A stretch of DNA of 64,000 nucleotides from Ctena decussata (taxonomy: Eukaryota > Mollusca > Bivalvia > Lucinida > Lucinidae). The stretch is taken from the NCBI GenBank assembly GCA_963989385.1, contig OZ022509.1:54107431-54171430 (forward strand). The letters are read 5' to 3'. The notes below the pieces were generated by a model, which did no database searches, was not told the origin of the DNA, and was given only the letters and a program-made list of their open reading frames with translations. Every line of letters begins with the position of its first letter. Position 1 is the stretch's first letter. The position numbers were made by a program, and so were the translations under genes. Positions 22,603 to 32,209 of this stretch are shown here, piece by piece.

Positions 22603-22886
22603 TTAAATACCATTGAATTTGTCTTTGACATAGCGCTCTCTTTCTATAGCTGAGTCATTAGTCACAAATGATGGGAAACCATAAATTTTTTCACTTTCTT
22701 CATTTACAGTTGTTGACTTACCATTGTTAATAGATGAAGTGTTAATATTTGAAGAACTGTTTCTTAGGCTATTTATGACAGTGTTTTGAGACTCCTTTGG
22801 AAGTACAATGTATTTATGGAAGATTAGCTTTGTATGCAAAATGTGATTACCCTCTGTAAATAAAGATGATTATTATTATTATTATT
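22603..22886. mobile_element. 5'-truncated LINE copy with internal inversion
   Basis: 22603-22816 on the minus strand encodes an ORF1 piece (SAIERERYVKDKFNGI) matching residues around SAIEREQKVRDKFNGI of the LINE at 53 kb. 22817-22886 on the plus strand is the LINE 3' end (GGAAGATTAGC ... ACCCTCTGTAAATAAAGA, then TTA repeats). Opposite orientations meeting head on are the signature of twin priming during retrotransposition. Confidence 0.7.
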
Positions 22887-23098
22887 TCATTATTTTAAGA
22901 GTAGGCCTCATTTCAAAGAGCTACATCATCCAGAGAAACAAACAGGAGCTCATGCAAGTCAATACATTATTTTCGGAAAAGAAGCAGGGGGTGTTTATTA
23001 GAGCAGGGGATTTATTAGGATTAATACGGTATGTCCTTAAACTAATTCAGAAGAAAAACACTGTTTTGAATAATGTAAAACACTGGTGAGCTCCGTAA

Positions 23099-23334
23099 TC
23101 AATTATTTGAAATCTTTTCGCTCCTGAACTCCCTCATATGACTCATAATCTCATGTCTTTTCATGTAACTTTTCTGCGTGAAACCTCTGTTACAGAACTG
23201 ACACACGTATGGCTTAAGCCCACTATGAACAACCATGTGGCGCTCTAGTTTTGAAGGTGTGGGGAATCTTTTTCCACATTCATAGCAGGTTCGATCGACC
23301 AAAGTCACTTCCGTACTTCCCTCCAGGGTTCTGT
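23099..23334 (-). CDS. Alternative terminal exon: two zinc fingers
   Basis: Seen: acceptor CTGGTATTTCAG, then AC AGA ACC CTG in the shared phase (GAC, Asp, with a G from upstream), 78 codons to a stop. Finger 1 CYECGKRFPTPSKLERHMVVH, linker SGLKPYV, finger 2 CQFCNRGFTQKSYMKRHEIMSH, tail REFRSEKISNN. Nearly the same as the 8.2-kb exon across lead and finger 1. The clear changes are helix position 3 of finger 2 (Tyr instead of His) and one extra residue between the last histidines. Functional by all ligands. Confidence 0.85.
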
Positions 23335-24190
23335 CTGAAATACCAGAAGCAGAAGTCAGAAAGAATGAAATATTACATCATCTTTTGTTACTTTTAGTAA
23401 CACAGTTTTATGAAAAGTAAAAAGCAGGGGTCCAATCAGCACTTGCTAACTTGCTAAATGCTAGTAAATTTCTCAAAAAGCAAGTTGAACTTTACATACT
23501 TGCTAATTTTAGGAAGTTGAAAGTAATTCTTGCATATAAATTATAGACATTTGCAGAATTTTCTTGGGTCCACTGTCCAGGGTTCTCTATAACAAATCAT
23601 TGAAAACCATGGAATTACAATTTATTCTTTTTAATCTGAAAGCCTCTTTCTTTAAGTGTATTAGGGTGTGTCACAGTGGGGTGGGTGTCTGTACATCATT
23701 TATTTCTAGTTTTAGGTACGAGCCGCCATACAATAAAACTACAAAGTGGCATGTGCATCAAATGAAGAGCCTATGCTAGCTCTCTGCGGACAGCTAAGGC
23801 TCTGATCAGACTGGGCGGACTGAATGGACAACAAGTAAAAGATAAGGTAACATTTATTTCTACCTATTTCATATTACAAAACCACAATAGAAAGAAAAGT
23901 GGGCAGTTAAACAGGAGACAGTATTGCTAGAAGAGCACAGGGAAGTGGACATTAGCACCGAGGAATCAACGCAGTAGTACCATCTTGGAACTGTCCGCAA
24001 TAGATTACTGGGGAGATTCTTGGCACTGTCCGCAATAGATTAATGGGGGCAGGGGGAGGGGAGGGGGTAGCAGAGGAAGGCAGAACTTAAACTGGCATCA
24101 ATATTTGCTGCAGTGATCACAGACACAAAGACAATCAAAGCACCGCAAACCACATTCAAAACTTCTTGTCTATTCAAAAGTAAAATCAAT

Positions 24191-24405
24191 TCATTTCATA
24201 TCAAAGGCCATATGACTGATCTCATGTCTTCTCATAGAACTTTTCTGTGTGAAACCTTTATTACAGAATTGACAAATGTATGGCCTAAGTCCACTATGAA
24301 CAACTCTGTGGCGCTTTAACTTTGAAGGTGTAGAGCATATCTTTCCACATTCATAGCAAGTTCGATCACTCAACTTCCCCTCCATACTTTCCTCCAGATT
24401 TCTAT
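24191..24405 (-). CDS. Alternative terminal exon: two zinc fingers
   Basis: Seen: acceptor CTTTTATTTCAG, then AT AGA AAT CTG in the shared phase, 71 codons to TGA. Finger 1 CYECGKICSTPSKLKRHRVVH has Cys where the conserved Phe sits, which may loosen its core. Linker SGLRPYI, finger 2 CQFCNKGFTQKSSMRRHEISH with Ser at helix position 3. Same subgroup as 8.2, 20.7 and 23.1 kb; these exons lie within 16 kb, as expected from tandem duplication. Inference: swap-in DNA-binding tail. Confidence 0.84.
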
Positions 24406-25123
24406 CTGAAATAAAAGAAGTAGATGTCAGAAAGACGGAACATAGTTATAACATACCCATTAATCCTATTAAAATGCTCCTGTTCTAATAAATGCCCCCT
24501 GCTTCTTTTCCAAAAATACTGTTATACATGTATGAACTTGCATGAATTCCTGTTTGCTTCTCTGGATGGGGTAGCTCTTTGAAATGGGGTCTTCTGTTAA
24601 AAGAAATAATTTGTTTCTAGAGAATTAAATTCTTTCCTTTAAGAGGTGGCCCCACTCCTATGGGAAGGTAGGCAAAAATAGTAGAGTTACTTCCACAGAA
24701 AGCATACCTATTCACCATAACACTGTTAATCAGAGGTATTTTGGCAGTGGCTGATTTACTACAATTAAGGCTCTAAATAACACCCCATTTTGTAAAATGC
24801 AATGCCCCCTAGGGTGTTTAATAGAATTAATAATGGTAATCATCCGACTCTATTTTTCATAAGTCTTTGAAAAAGTAACATACCACATCATGCATCATCA
24901 CAGTAATTCACAGTAAGCAAAAGTTTTGATTTTAAAGTGAATGGGTACACTTCCAAGGGATACAACTCTGTCATATTCATTTTGCCTCCTTTTTCAAAGT
25001 GTGTCAGTCTTCAATGATGAAATTTTTTCCCCAACTATGACAAATTCTTTCCAAAGCAGAAGTCATGAAAGTTGTTCCCTTCTGTGAAAACAGCAGAAAA
25101 GCATTAAGGTGTACCCACACATC

Positions 25124-25846
25124 TTAACTCTTTCAGTACCAAAAAGCAGACGACAAAATTTACGTCTGCAAAAATTAAAAAAAATACCTTGTCCAAGACT
25201 TTTTATATTGAGAATTCAAAGACTAGAGGGCAAACAGTGTAGATCTAGATGAGGCGGCTCATTATGAGCTGCCTCATCAGGATCTACACTGTTCGCAAAT
25301 TTAGCTAATTTCGTCACTGGTGCTTAAAGGAAAACACTCACCAAATTGCATGTAGAACTCAAATTAAAGATACTAATAAAACATGAAAATTTTCGAAAAT
25401 TTTATGAAAATCGGACTTAAAATAAGAAAGATATGACAATTTAAAGATATTAAAATGTTGAGCTGGGAACCAGCAAATCTGTGAGTAAATGACGTCATAA
25501 ACTCACAGTCAAAACTGAAAATCCTAAATAACTTTAGTTTGAAACAAACTGTAGATAAATGAAATGCATAAATCTATATTTTACTTCATAAAGAAACAAT
25601 TAAAACTATATAATACTGTAAAAGTAATAAATTTATGCTCTGATTCGAGATTTAAATATTTATCACGTGACAGGAACTTCCAAAATGGCGGCCTCCGAGA
25701 CCGCCATTTTGATTTTTTAAAACATTCATATCTTTCTTATTTTAAATCCGATTTTCATGAAATTTTCACCAAATTTAATTGCTAATCAAGATCTATAATC
25801 TGAAGTCTGTTCATATTTAAGTGAGCGTTTTCCTTTAAAGAGTTAA
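25124..25846. mobile_element. Family E MITE split by a nested element
   Basis: Left end TTAACTCTTTCAGTACC, core AACAGTGTAGATCTAGATG with the GGCTCAT hairpin, right end GGTGC-TTAA then AGAGTTAA. The right end is interrupted at TTAA by the element at 25328-25834. Confidence 0.75.
25328..25834. mobile_element. TTAA-specific foldback element inside family E MITE
   Basis: Ends AGGAAAACACTCAC and GTGAGCGTTTTCCT. TTAA is duplicated at 25324-25327 and 25835-25838. Long subterminal inverted parts (AAAATCGGACTTAAAATAAG / CTTATTTTAAATCCGATTTT). TTAA duplication points to a piggyBac-like integrase (inferred). Confidence 0.8.
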
Positions 25847-25874
25847 TACAAACTGTTCCATTGCAGCTTTCTGA

Positions 25875-26082
25875 TTAACACTTTAAGTGCCAAAAAGTAG
25901 ATGACAAAACGCCTGCAAAAATTAAAAAAAATGTTTCCTCCAAGCTATGTCATATTGAGAATTCAAAGACTAGAGGACACACAGGGTAGATTTAGATGAG
26001 GTGGCTCAATATGAGCTGCCTCAGCAGGATCCACACTGTTTGCAAATTCAGATGTTTTGGTCTTCGGTGCTTAATACGTTAA
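25875..26082. mobile_element. Family E MITE
   Basis: TTAACACTTTAAGTGCC left, GGTGCTTAATACGTTAA right, AGATTTAGATGAGG / CAGCAGGATCCACACTGTTTGC core. Confidence 0.7.
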
Positions 26083-26261
26083 AGCGCCTATGGTCTTTGT
26101 TTAGCCATTTCCTTCCCAACTCCCAAAGCAGTATGTATTTGCTTATAGGACAGTTTTTCCTTCATTAAACAGATCTAGATTTTTGGGACTGCTTTCTAAG
26201 GGAAACCCTGTCTGATAGCAGAATTCCACAAGACTGATAGTCTGATATACATCTTTGATCT

Positions 26262-26492
26262 GTGACACCATAAAACTATAAAGTGGCATGTGTGTCCAGT
26301 GAAAACTTAGATCAGCCTGGGCATCTGCCCAGTCTTTGCAGAGTCTTGGCTGTCTGCTCGGAGCTAGCTTGGATCCTTAGCTAAGCTTAAAAGGCACAGT
26401 GAAGACTTGGTTCAGACTGTGCGGATGCCTAAGCTGATCCGAGCCTTCCTGTGGCACACATGCAACTTTGTTGGTTTTGTCATATTGCAGCT
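26262..26492. mobile_element. Family F MITE (AAAGTGGCATGTG ends)
   Basis: Left CATAAAACTATAAAGTGGC, right ACTTTGTTGGTTTTGTCATA; inside AGATCAGCCTGGGCATCTGC. Other copies: 31618-31850, 61820-62012. Confidence 0.65.
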
Positions 26493-27189
26493 CATTTGGG
26501 TCACTCTGGAGGAGGAATGACACCCAGTGTGTCATCAGTGATTGATAATGACATGATAAGAAAAAAAAGCATAAAACAGAGAAAACTGAAATATTCTAAA
26601 ACTTATTGATCTCATAAAAACACAATGGTTACATGCATACAGTAACTGTTCTAAGATAGCGTACACCTCATCCCTCAGAAAAGCATGAAATATTTTTTCA
26701 GACTTTTTGTTCTGAAAAAATTGACGGAGTTGCAAACAATCTAGACCCTGATCAACTGCTTCTTCAGGAGCAGTCTGATCTGGGTCTATATTGTTTGTCT
26801 AGGCATTTTTGTATGAGACATTTATGGTCAAAATTTTAGAACATTTACCTTTAACAGTGTAATAATGCTAAAATTTTGTTGTATAATACACTTTATTCAC
26901 TATTTGATGAATTTCAGGCTATATCAGTATCTCCACAGTCTTCTGTTTTACTTACTTCACTATTATTTATACTGGCCCATTTCTTTTTCTTTCTGCTCTT
27001 TCATATGGTTTTTAACTTTTCACATTGCACTAGACCAATTTTCATTACTGGGCTTCTTCTAATGAACACCCCAGAGTGTTGACATTCACAGTCCAAAACA
27101 TGATATTCATGGCCTAAAATTTGGTCAGTATATAACAAATTTTGCTGGTTTAAAGCCAATTTTGATGTGAATTGGCCAGTTCTTAACAG

Positions 27190-28470
27190 CAATAACAGCT
27201 GTCACCAAACAGCATAGCTCGCCTGAACTGGTGCTGAACCCATCATGAACACAGAATTCTAAAAATGTGACCCTGACCTTCAAGGTCAATTAAACTCTGA
27301 ATCGAACAGTATCTGTCATTAGTCTGGATACAACTTTCCATCCAGGTACTGAGAAGCTATAAACCTTCAGCCTGTGACCTTGATCTAAAGGTCAATGAGA
27401 GAAGTGTGGTTGGTACTGTGATAAACTCTGGACCAGCATCTAACAGAATTCTAAGTATCAACTGAATCCATCCACACACTAAGAAAAACACTGTTCCTCT
27501 AGAAAACTCTTAACCAAACATATTAACAAACACATTTCTAAGTCCATGACCTTGACCTCATTCATCAAGGGGGATTGGGGTGGTACTGTATAAAAATTAA
27601 GACCATTACCTAACATCTGTGGATGTATAAAGTAAATCTAAGGGTTAGGCAAAAAAAAAAACCTCTTGTTTCCGGTTACCCTACCGACCCTATGTTTTTG
27701 GGGCCCTACTCAAACTTCTATATGGCCATATGGGGTTTTAAAGTCTATTTTTAGGCTATTTTAAAAAAAAATTATACATTTTGGGCACAAAAAAAAGTTT
27801 TTATATAAAAAAAAGTTTGCCTACCTATCGACCCTAAAAATTTTGGAGATGTAACCGGAAACAAGACATTTTTTTCTTTTGGCCTTAAGAAGAGTATGTC
27901 TTTAAAATCTTTAGCCAAGAACATCCCAGATTTCAATATAAAATGTCTAAGTCTGTGACCTTGACCTATAGGTCATGTCCAGGGGTGGGGATGATGTTGA
28001 ATAAAATTTCCAAAAAAATTTATCAGTACACCAAATATAATTCAAATCGATCAAATGGTTTAGAGACTATGAAATCTTAATGTAAAACTTTACCATAAAA
28101 ATTCTTAGGCCATGATCTTGACCTATAGGTCCTGACCAGGGGTAGGGATGGTGCTAAATATAATTTAGGACCAACATCTATTATCATATCAAATGTAAAC
28201 CAAATCCACCCAAGGTTTCGAAACTAGGAGATTTTAAACACTTTATATATATATATATATATATATATTTAATTTCTAAGTCTGTGCCCTTGACCTATAG
28301 GTCATGACCCGGGGTTGGGATGGAGCTAAATAATATTTAGGACCAATATCTGTCATCAAATTTAATATAACTCAATTCCATCAAAGGGTTTAGAAACTAT
28401 GAGATCTTAAAAACTTTAATGTAAAACTATAACATTTTGCTAATGCCAACGTTGCCACTGCCAATGCTTT
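27190..28470. repeat. Diverged tandem array with TGACCTATAGGTCA motifs
   Basis: About six diverged units of 150-180 bp contain GTGACCTTGACCTATAGGTC, GGGGTGGGGATGGTGCTAAA and AACTATGAGATCTTAAA (near 27290, 27370, 27545, 27955, 28115, 28290). A TA run lies at about 28245-28268. TGACCT-AT-AGGTCA is an everted nuclear-receptor half-site pair by sequence; binding is not shown. Confidence 0.6.
27657..27872. mobile_element. MITE with CTTGTTTCCGGTTAC ends
   Basis: Left CTTGTTTCCGGTTACCCTAC, right GTAACCGGAAACAAG, with CCGACCCTA repeated inside; inserted in the tandem array. Confidence 0.7.
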
Positions 28471-29268
28471 TTTCAGTTGATTTTTTTTTTTCATCAGTAC
28501 ATACCATTATCACTACTTACTATCAGTTTTCTATGATTATTGTTACAAAGTCTGACAATTTAATGATCTTCCCATATATACTGGATTATGTGTATTAAAC
28601 CTTAAAGCACCGTTGTTGAGTTTGCAAACAGCGTAGATCCAGATGTGGTGGCTCACTGTTTGCCCTCTAGTCTTTGAATGCTCAAGCATTTTTATTTAAA
28701 TTTTGAAAACATCCATTCCGTTATCCGCTTTAAGTGCTTTAAGGGTTTAAGTGTATCATTTGTCTCCTGTACAGCATATCCCTTATTCAATTATCAGTTT
28801 TATACAGCACAACATATCACTTGTTTACAGTTCTTCAAGGTATTTACAACTGTACACTGTATCAATTTTTCCTTTAATTTTTTCATTGTGTCTACCAATA
28901 CTTTCTGCAAGTTCAATACCGATACTTTTATTAGACCTTCTAACTTCTACAGTACCTGTTACAAATAAGTAATACAATAGACACCTGTCCAAATTCAAAG
29001 ATGGCCTTGCCCTAATATGAAAATGGAATAGTCGAATTCAGGCTCAGGTTGATCAAAACTAATGGTTGTTCAAAAGAAACCTGTTGTTAGATAGTGAGAC
29101 ATTACATTTCAAACGGCAAAAACTGTCATTTGTTTGCCAAAAAAAATGCAAAAGCTCCTCACATTTCTGCAGCAAAAAAGATCAGCACACTAGATTTCAT
29201 TTGTGCTAGAAAAGTTTACAAATCCTTGACTAATGACTTGTAACATGCTTTGAAGAACTTGGTTCTTA

Positions 29269-29471
29269 CAGAGCTCTAGATAAGAGGGAGTATTTGGTGA
29301 TAATTAGGGATAATTTTTGTTAATTCTGCATAAAAACATATGTTGTGACCCCTCATCTGAACCGTCTCGACGAAACGGTTCAGATGAGGGGTCACAACAT
29401 ATAGTTTCAATGAGAAATGAAAAAAATTATCCCTCAATTATCATCAAATACCCCTCTTATCTAGAGCTCTG
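29269..29471. mobile_element. Family A MITE
   Basis: Ends CAGAGCTCTAGATAAGAGGG and CTTATCTAGAGCTCTG. The central palindrome CCCCTCATCTGAACCGTCTC is almost perfect. Flanked by TCTTA on both sides. Confidence 0.8.
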
Positions 29472-29493
29472 TCTTAGATTTATGTGGGAATGG

Positions 29494-29640
29494 TTAACTA
29501 TGTTTCTTGATCACATGTCTATTCAAGCTGCCACTCTGTGAAAATCCAGCACCGCAAAAATCACAACGATATGGTTTCACACCACTGTGCCTCCGCTTGT
29601 GAATTTCTAATGAAGCAGGGGTGGCACAGCCCTGGCCACA
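29494..29640 (-). pseudogene. Truncated copy a of the 31.3-kb zinc-finger exon
   Basis: From TGTGGCCAGGGCTGTGCC to a stop at CATAGTTAA it matches the 3' 145 bp of the exon at 31324-31586, in frame and without inner stops. It lacks the lead, the first Cys of finger 1 and the normal acceptor. The AG just upstream (AATATAG) would give a different phase, so it cannot replace the intact exon without a frameshift. Confidence 0.75.
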
Positions 29641-29670
29641 CTATATTTATAAGTGAATGGTTAACTATGT

Positions 29671-29873
29671 CAGAGCTCTAGATAAGAGGGAGTATTTGGT
29701 GATAATTAGGGATAATTTTTGTTAATTCTGCATAAAAACATATGTTGTGACCCCTCATCTGAACCGTCTTGACGAGACGGTTCAGATGAGGGGTCACAAC
29801 ATATAGTTTCAATGAGAAATGAAAAAAATTATCCCTCAATTATCATCAAATACCTCTCTTATCTAGAGCTCTG
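29671..29873. mobile_element. Family A MITE
   Basis: Same ends and centre as 29269-29471, nearly identical. The flanks differ (CTATGT left, TCTTA right), suggesting that MITE and exon fragment were duplicated together. Confidence 0.8.
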
Positions 29874-29895
29874 TCTTAGATTTATGTGTGAATGG

Positions 29896-30042
29896 CTAAC
29901 TATGTTTCTTGATCACATGTCTATTCAAGCTTCCACTCTGTGAAAACCCAGCACCACAAAAGTCACAACGATATGGTTTCACACCACTGTGCCTCCGCTT
30001 GTGAATTTCTAATGAAGCAGGAATGGCACAGCCCTGGCCACA
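29896..30042 (-). pseudogene. Truncated copy b of the 31.3-kb zinc-finger exon
   Basis: Same breakpoint as copy a (TGTGGCCAGGG); ends in TAG. Finger 2 is intact, finger 1 lacks its first Cys. Confidence 0.75.
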
Positions 30043-30049
30043 CTATATT

Positions 30050-30421
30050 TACCGTATTCTACCTAATTAGCGCACATGCCCCTATAAGCACACACCATGG
30101 CAATTTGTGAGACATAGGACTATAAATGCACATATTTTTTTATTGGTTTATTCCTTTGTTTGCTTGTTTACAAGAGCTGAAAATGCAACAGAATGTATCA
30201 TTTTTTATTTCTAAAGCTTCTCTATGAATTTAAAGGTTAAGCATCAGAGAAAAGCTGCCTATAAGCAGCTTTTCTCTGATGCTCTACCTTTAAATTTGTT
30301 CCTTTCAATATATAATAACCAATTAAAATGTGCGCTAATAAGAAAGAAAGTTTACTACAAGTATTTGCAGCCATTTTGAAAAAGTTAAGCGCACAGGGCG
30401 CTAATAAGGTTGATTACGGTA
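30050..30421. mobile_element. Family B MITE (TACCGTATTCTACC ends)
   Basis: Left TACCGTATTCTACCTAATTA, right TAATAAGGTTGATTACGGTA, both bordered by GCGC. The inner hairpin is AGCATCAGAGAAAAGCTGCC. Duplicated at 30587-30957 together with the exon fragment. Confidence 0.75.
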
Positions 30422-30432
30422 TGTGGGAATGG

Positions 30433-30579
30433 CTAACTATGTTTTTTTATCACATGTCTATTCAAGCTCCCACTTTGTGAAAACCAAGCACCACAAAAGT
30501 CACAACGAAATGGTTTCACACCACTGTGCCTCCGCTTGTGAATTTCTAATGAAGCAGGAGTGGCACACCCCTGGCCACA
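30433..30579 (-). pseudogene. Truncated copy c of the 31.3-kb zinc-finger exon
   Basis: Same truncation. Finger 2 has a Trp for Gly change before the Phe (CGAWFSQSG) and remains open; ends in TAG. Confidence 0.75.
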
Positions 30580-30586
30580 CTATATT

Positions 30587-30957
30587 TACCGTATTCTACC
30601 TAATTAGCGCACATGCCCCTATAAGCGCACACCATGGCAATTTGTGAGACATAGGACTATAAATGCACATATTTTTTACTGGTTTATTCCTTTGTTTGCT
30701 TGTTTACAAGAGCTGAAAATGCAACAGAATGTATCATTTTTTATTTCTAAAGCTTCTCTATGAATTTAAAGGTTAAGCATCAGAGAAAAGCTGCCTATAA
30801 GCAACTTTTCTCAGATGCTCTACCTTTAAATTTGTTCCTTTCAATATATATTAACCAATTAAAATGTGCGCTAATAAGAAAGAAAGTTTACTACAAGTAT
30901 TTGCCGCCATTTTGAAAAAGTTAAGCGCACAGGGCGCTAATAAGGTCGATTACGGTA
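30587..30957. mobile_element. Family B MITE, second copy
   Basis: Near-identical to 30050-30421; the two form a tandem repeat of about 537 bp with copies b/c and c/d of the exon fragment. Confidence 0.75.
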
Positions 30958-30968
30958 TGTGGGAATGG

Positions 30969-31115
30969 TTAACTATGTTTCTTGATCACATGTCTATTCA
31001 AGCTGCCACTCTGTGAAAATCCAGCACCACAAAAATCACAACGATATGGTTTCACACCACTGTGCCTCCGCTTGTGAATTTCTAATGAAGCAGAAATGGC
31101 ACAGCCCTGGCCACA
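30969..31115 (-). pseudogene. Truncated copy d of the 31.3-kb zinc-finger exon
   Basis: Same truncation and a TAA stop as in copy a; separated from the intact exon by a family A MITE. Confidence 0.75.
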
Positions 31116-31145
31116 CTATATTTATATGGGAATGGTTAACTATGT

Positions 31146-31338
31146 CAGAGCTCTAGATAAGAGGGAGTATTTGGTGATAATTAGGGATAATTTTTGTTAA
31201 TTCTGCATAAAAACATATGTTGTGACCCCACATCTGAACCGTCTCGACGAGACGGTTCAGATGAGGGGTCACAACATATGGTTTCGATGAGAAATAAGAA
31301 AAATTATCATCAAATACTCCCTCTTATCTAGAGCTCTG
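31146..31338. mobile_element. Family A MITE supplying the end of an exon
   Basis: Ends CAGAGCTCTAGATAAGAGGG / TATCTAGAGCTCTG, with ACTATGT on both sides as target duplication. Its right end lies inside the coding part of the exon at 31324-31586. Confidence 0.8.
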
Positions 31339-31586
31339 ACTATGTTTCTTGATCACATGTCTATTCAAGCTGCCGCTCTGTGAAAACCCAGCACCGCAAA
31401 AGTCACAACGATATGGTTTCACACCACTGTGTCTCCGCTTGTGAATTTCTAATGAAGCAGGAGTGGCACAGCCCTGGCCACACTCGTCACAGGCGTACTG
31501 GGCTAGTTTTGCCTTATGTCTAAGGTAGAGACGCGCAACTTCAGCTTGTGCCTCTTTACTAAGCCCCATCATTACAGGTTTTTTCC
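31324..31586 (-). CDS. Alternative terminal exon: two zinc fingers, MITE-derived stop
   Basis: Seen: acceptor TTTTTTTATTTCAG, then GG AAA AAA CCT in the shared phase, 87 codons to TAA. Lead KPVMMGLSKEAQAEVARLYL is probably helical. Finger 1 CDECGQGCATPASLEIHKRRH has Cys at the usual Phe position; linker SGVKPYR; finger 2 CDFCGAGFSQSGSLNRHVIKKH. The last codons QSSR and the stop come from the end of the family A MITE; the four truncated copies instead end right after KKHS. This is the only copy with lead, acceptor and full finger 1, so it is taken as the functional one. Confidence 0.83.
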
Positions 31587-31617
31587 CTGAAATAAAAAAA
31601 AAAAGAATAATGAGTAA

Positions 31618-31850
31618 TGACACAACAAAACCAACAAAGTGGCATGTGCACACAGTGAAGACTCAGATCAGCCTGGGCATCCACCCAGTCTGCTCAGAGT
31701 CTTAGCTGTATGCTTATAAAGAGTAGCTATGGGTCTAAGCTACCTCCATGCCAACAATGAAGACTCTGATCAGGTTGGGCTGATGCCCAACATGATCTGA
31801 ATCTTCACTGGGCACACATGCTACTTTGTTGGTTTTGTTGTGTGGCAGCT
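31618..31850. mobile_element. Family F MITE
   Basis: Left ACAACAAAACCAACAAAGTG, right ACTTTGTTGGTTTTGTTGTG; CTCAGATCAGCCTGGGCATCC inside is partly mirrored. It starts about 30 bp upstream of the acceptor of the 31.3-kb exon. Confidence 0.75.
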
Positions 31851-31911
31851 CAAATGTTAGTGAAACATTTTTAGCCCATAACCTGCTTTTATTATTTTAC
31901 AGGAGACACAC

Positions 31912-32207
31912 CAGTGTTCTCCCCAGAAATTTCAGAAGGCATATCGCTTTTAGCACAAAATTCAGATTTTGACTTGTTGATCAATTTTTAACACTGTTGA
32001 TATAGCAATGTTTTGTCAAAGCAAGCCTAAATTTACATTATAAATAGCTTATTGATGATCCTTAATGCATTTAAAACAACTTTACTGGCTAAGAAATGAA
32101 AATAATAACACTTTAGTAAATTTTCATTGGAAATTAAGGCATGTTGCAAAGGTAATTTGAAGAGGAAGGCATGTTGCAAGCGACATGCCTTAATGGTCTG
32201 GGGAGAT
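31912..32207. mobile_element. hAT-like element with CAGTGTTCTCCCCAGA ends
   Basis: Left CAGTGTTCTCCCCAGA, right TCTGGGGAGA; AAGGCATGTTGC repeats inside. No long open frame. Confidence 0.5.
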
Positions 32208-32209
32208 CC

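Noticed and set aside
29317..30647. Plus-strand open frames over the truncated finger copies
   Set aside because: Antisense shadows of minus-strand finger coding sequence and MITE palindromes.
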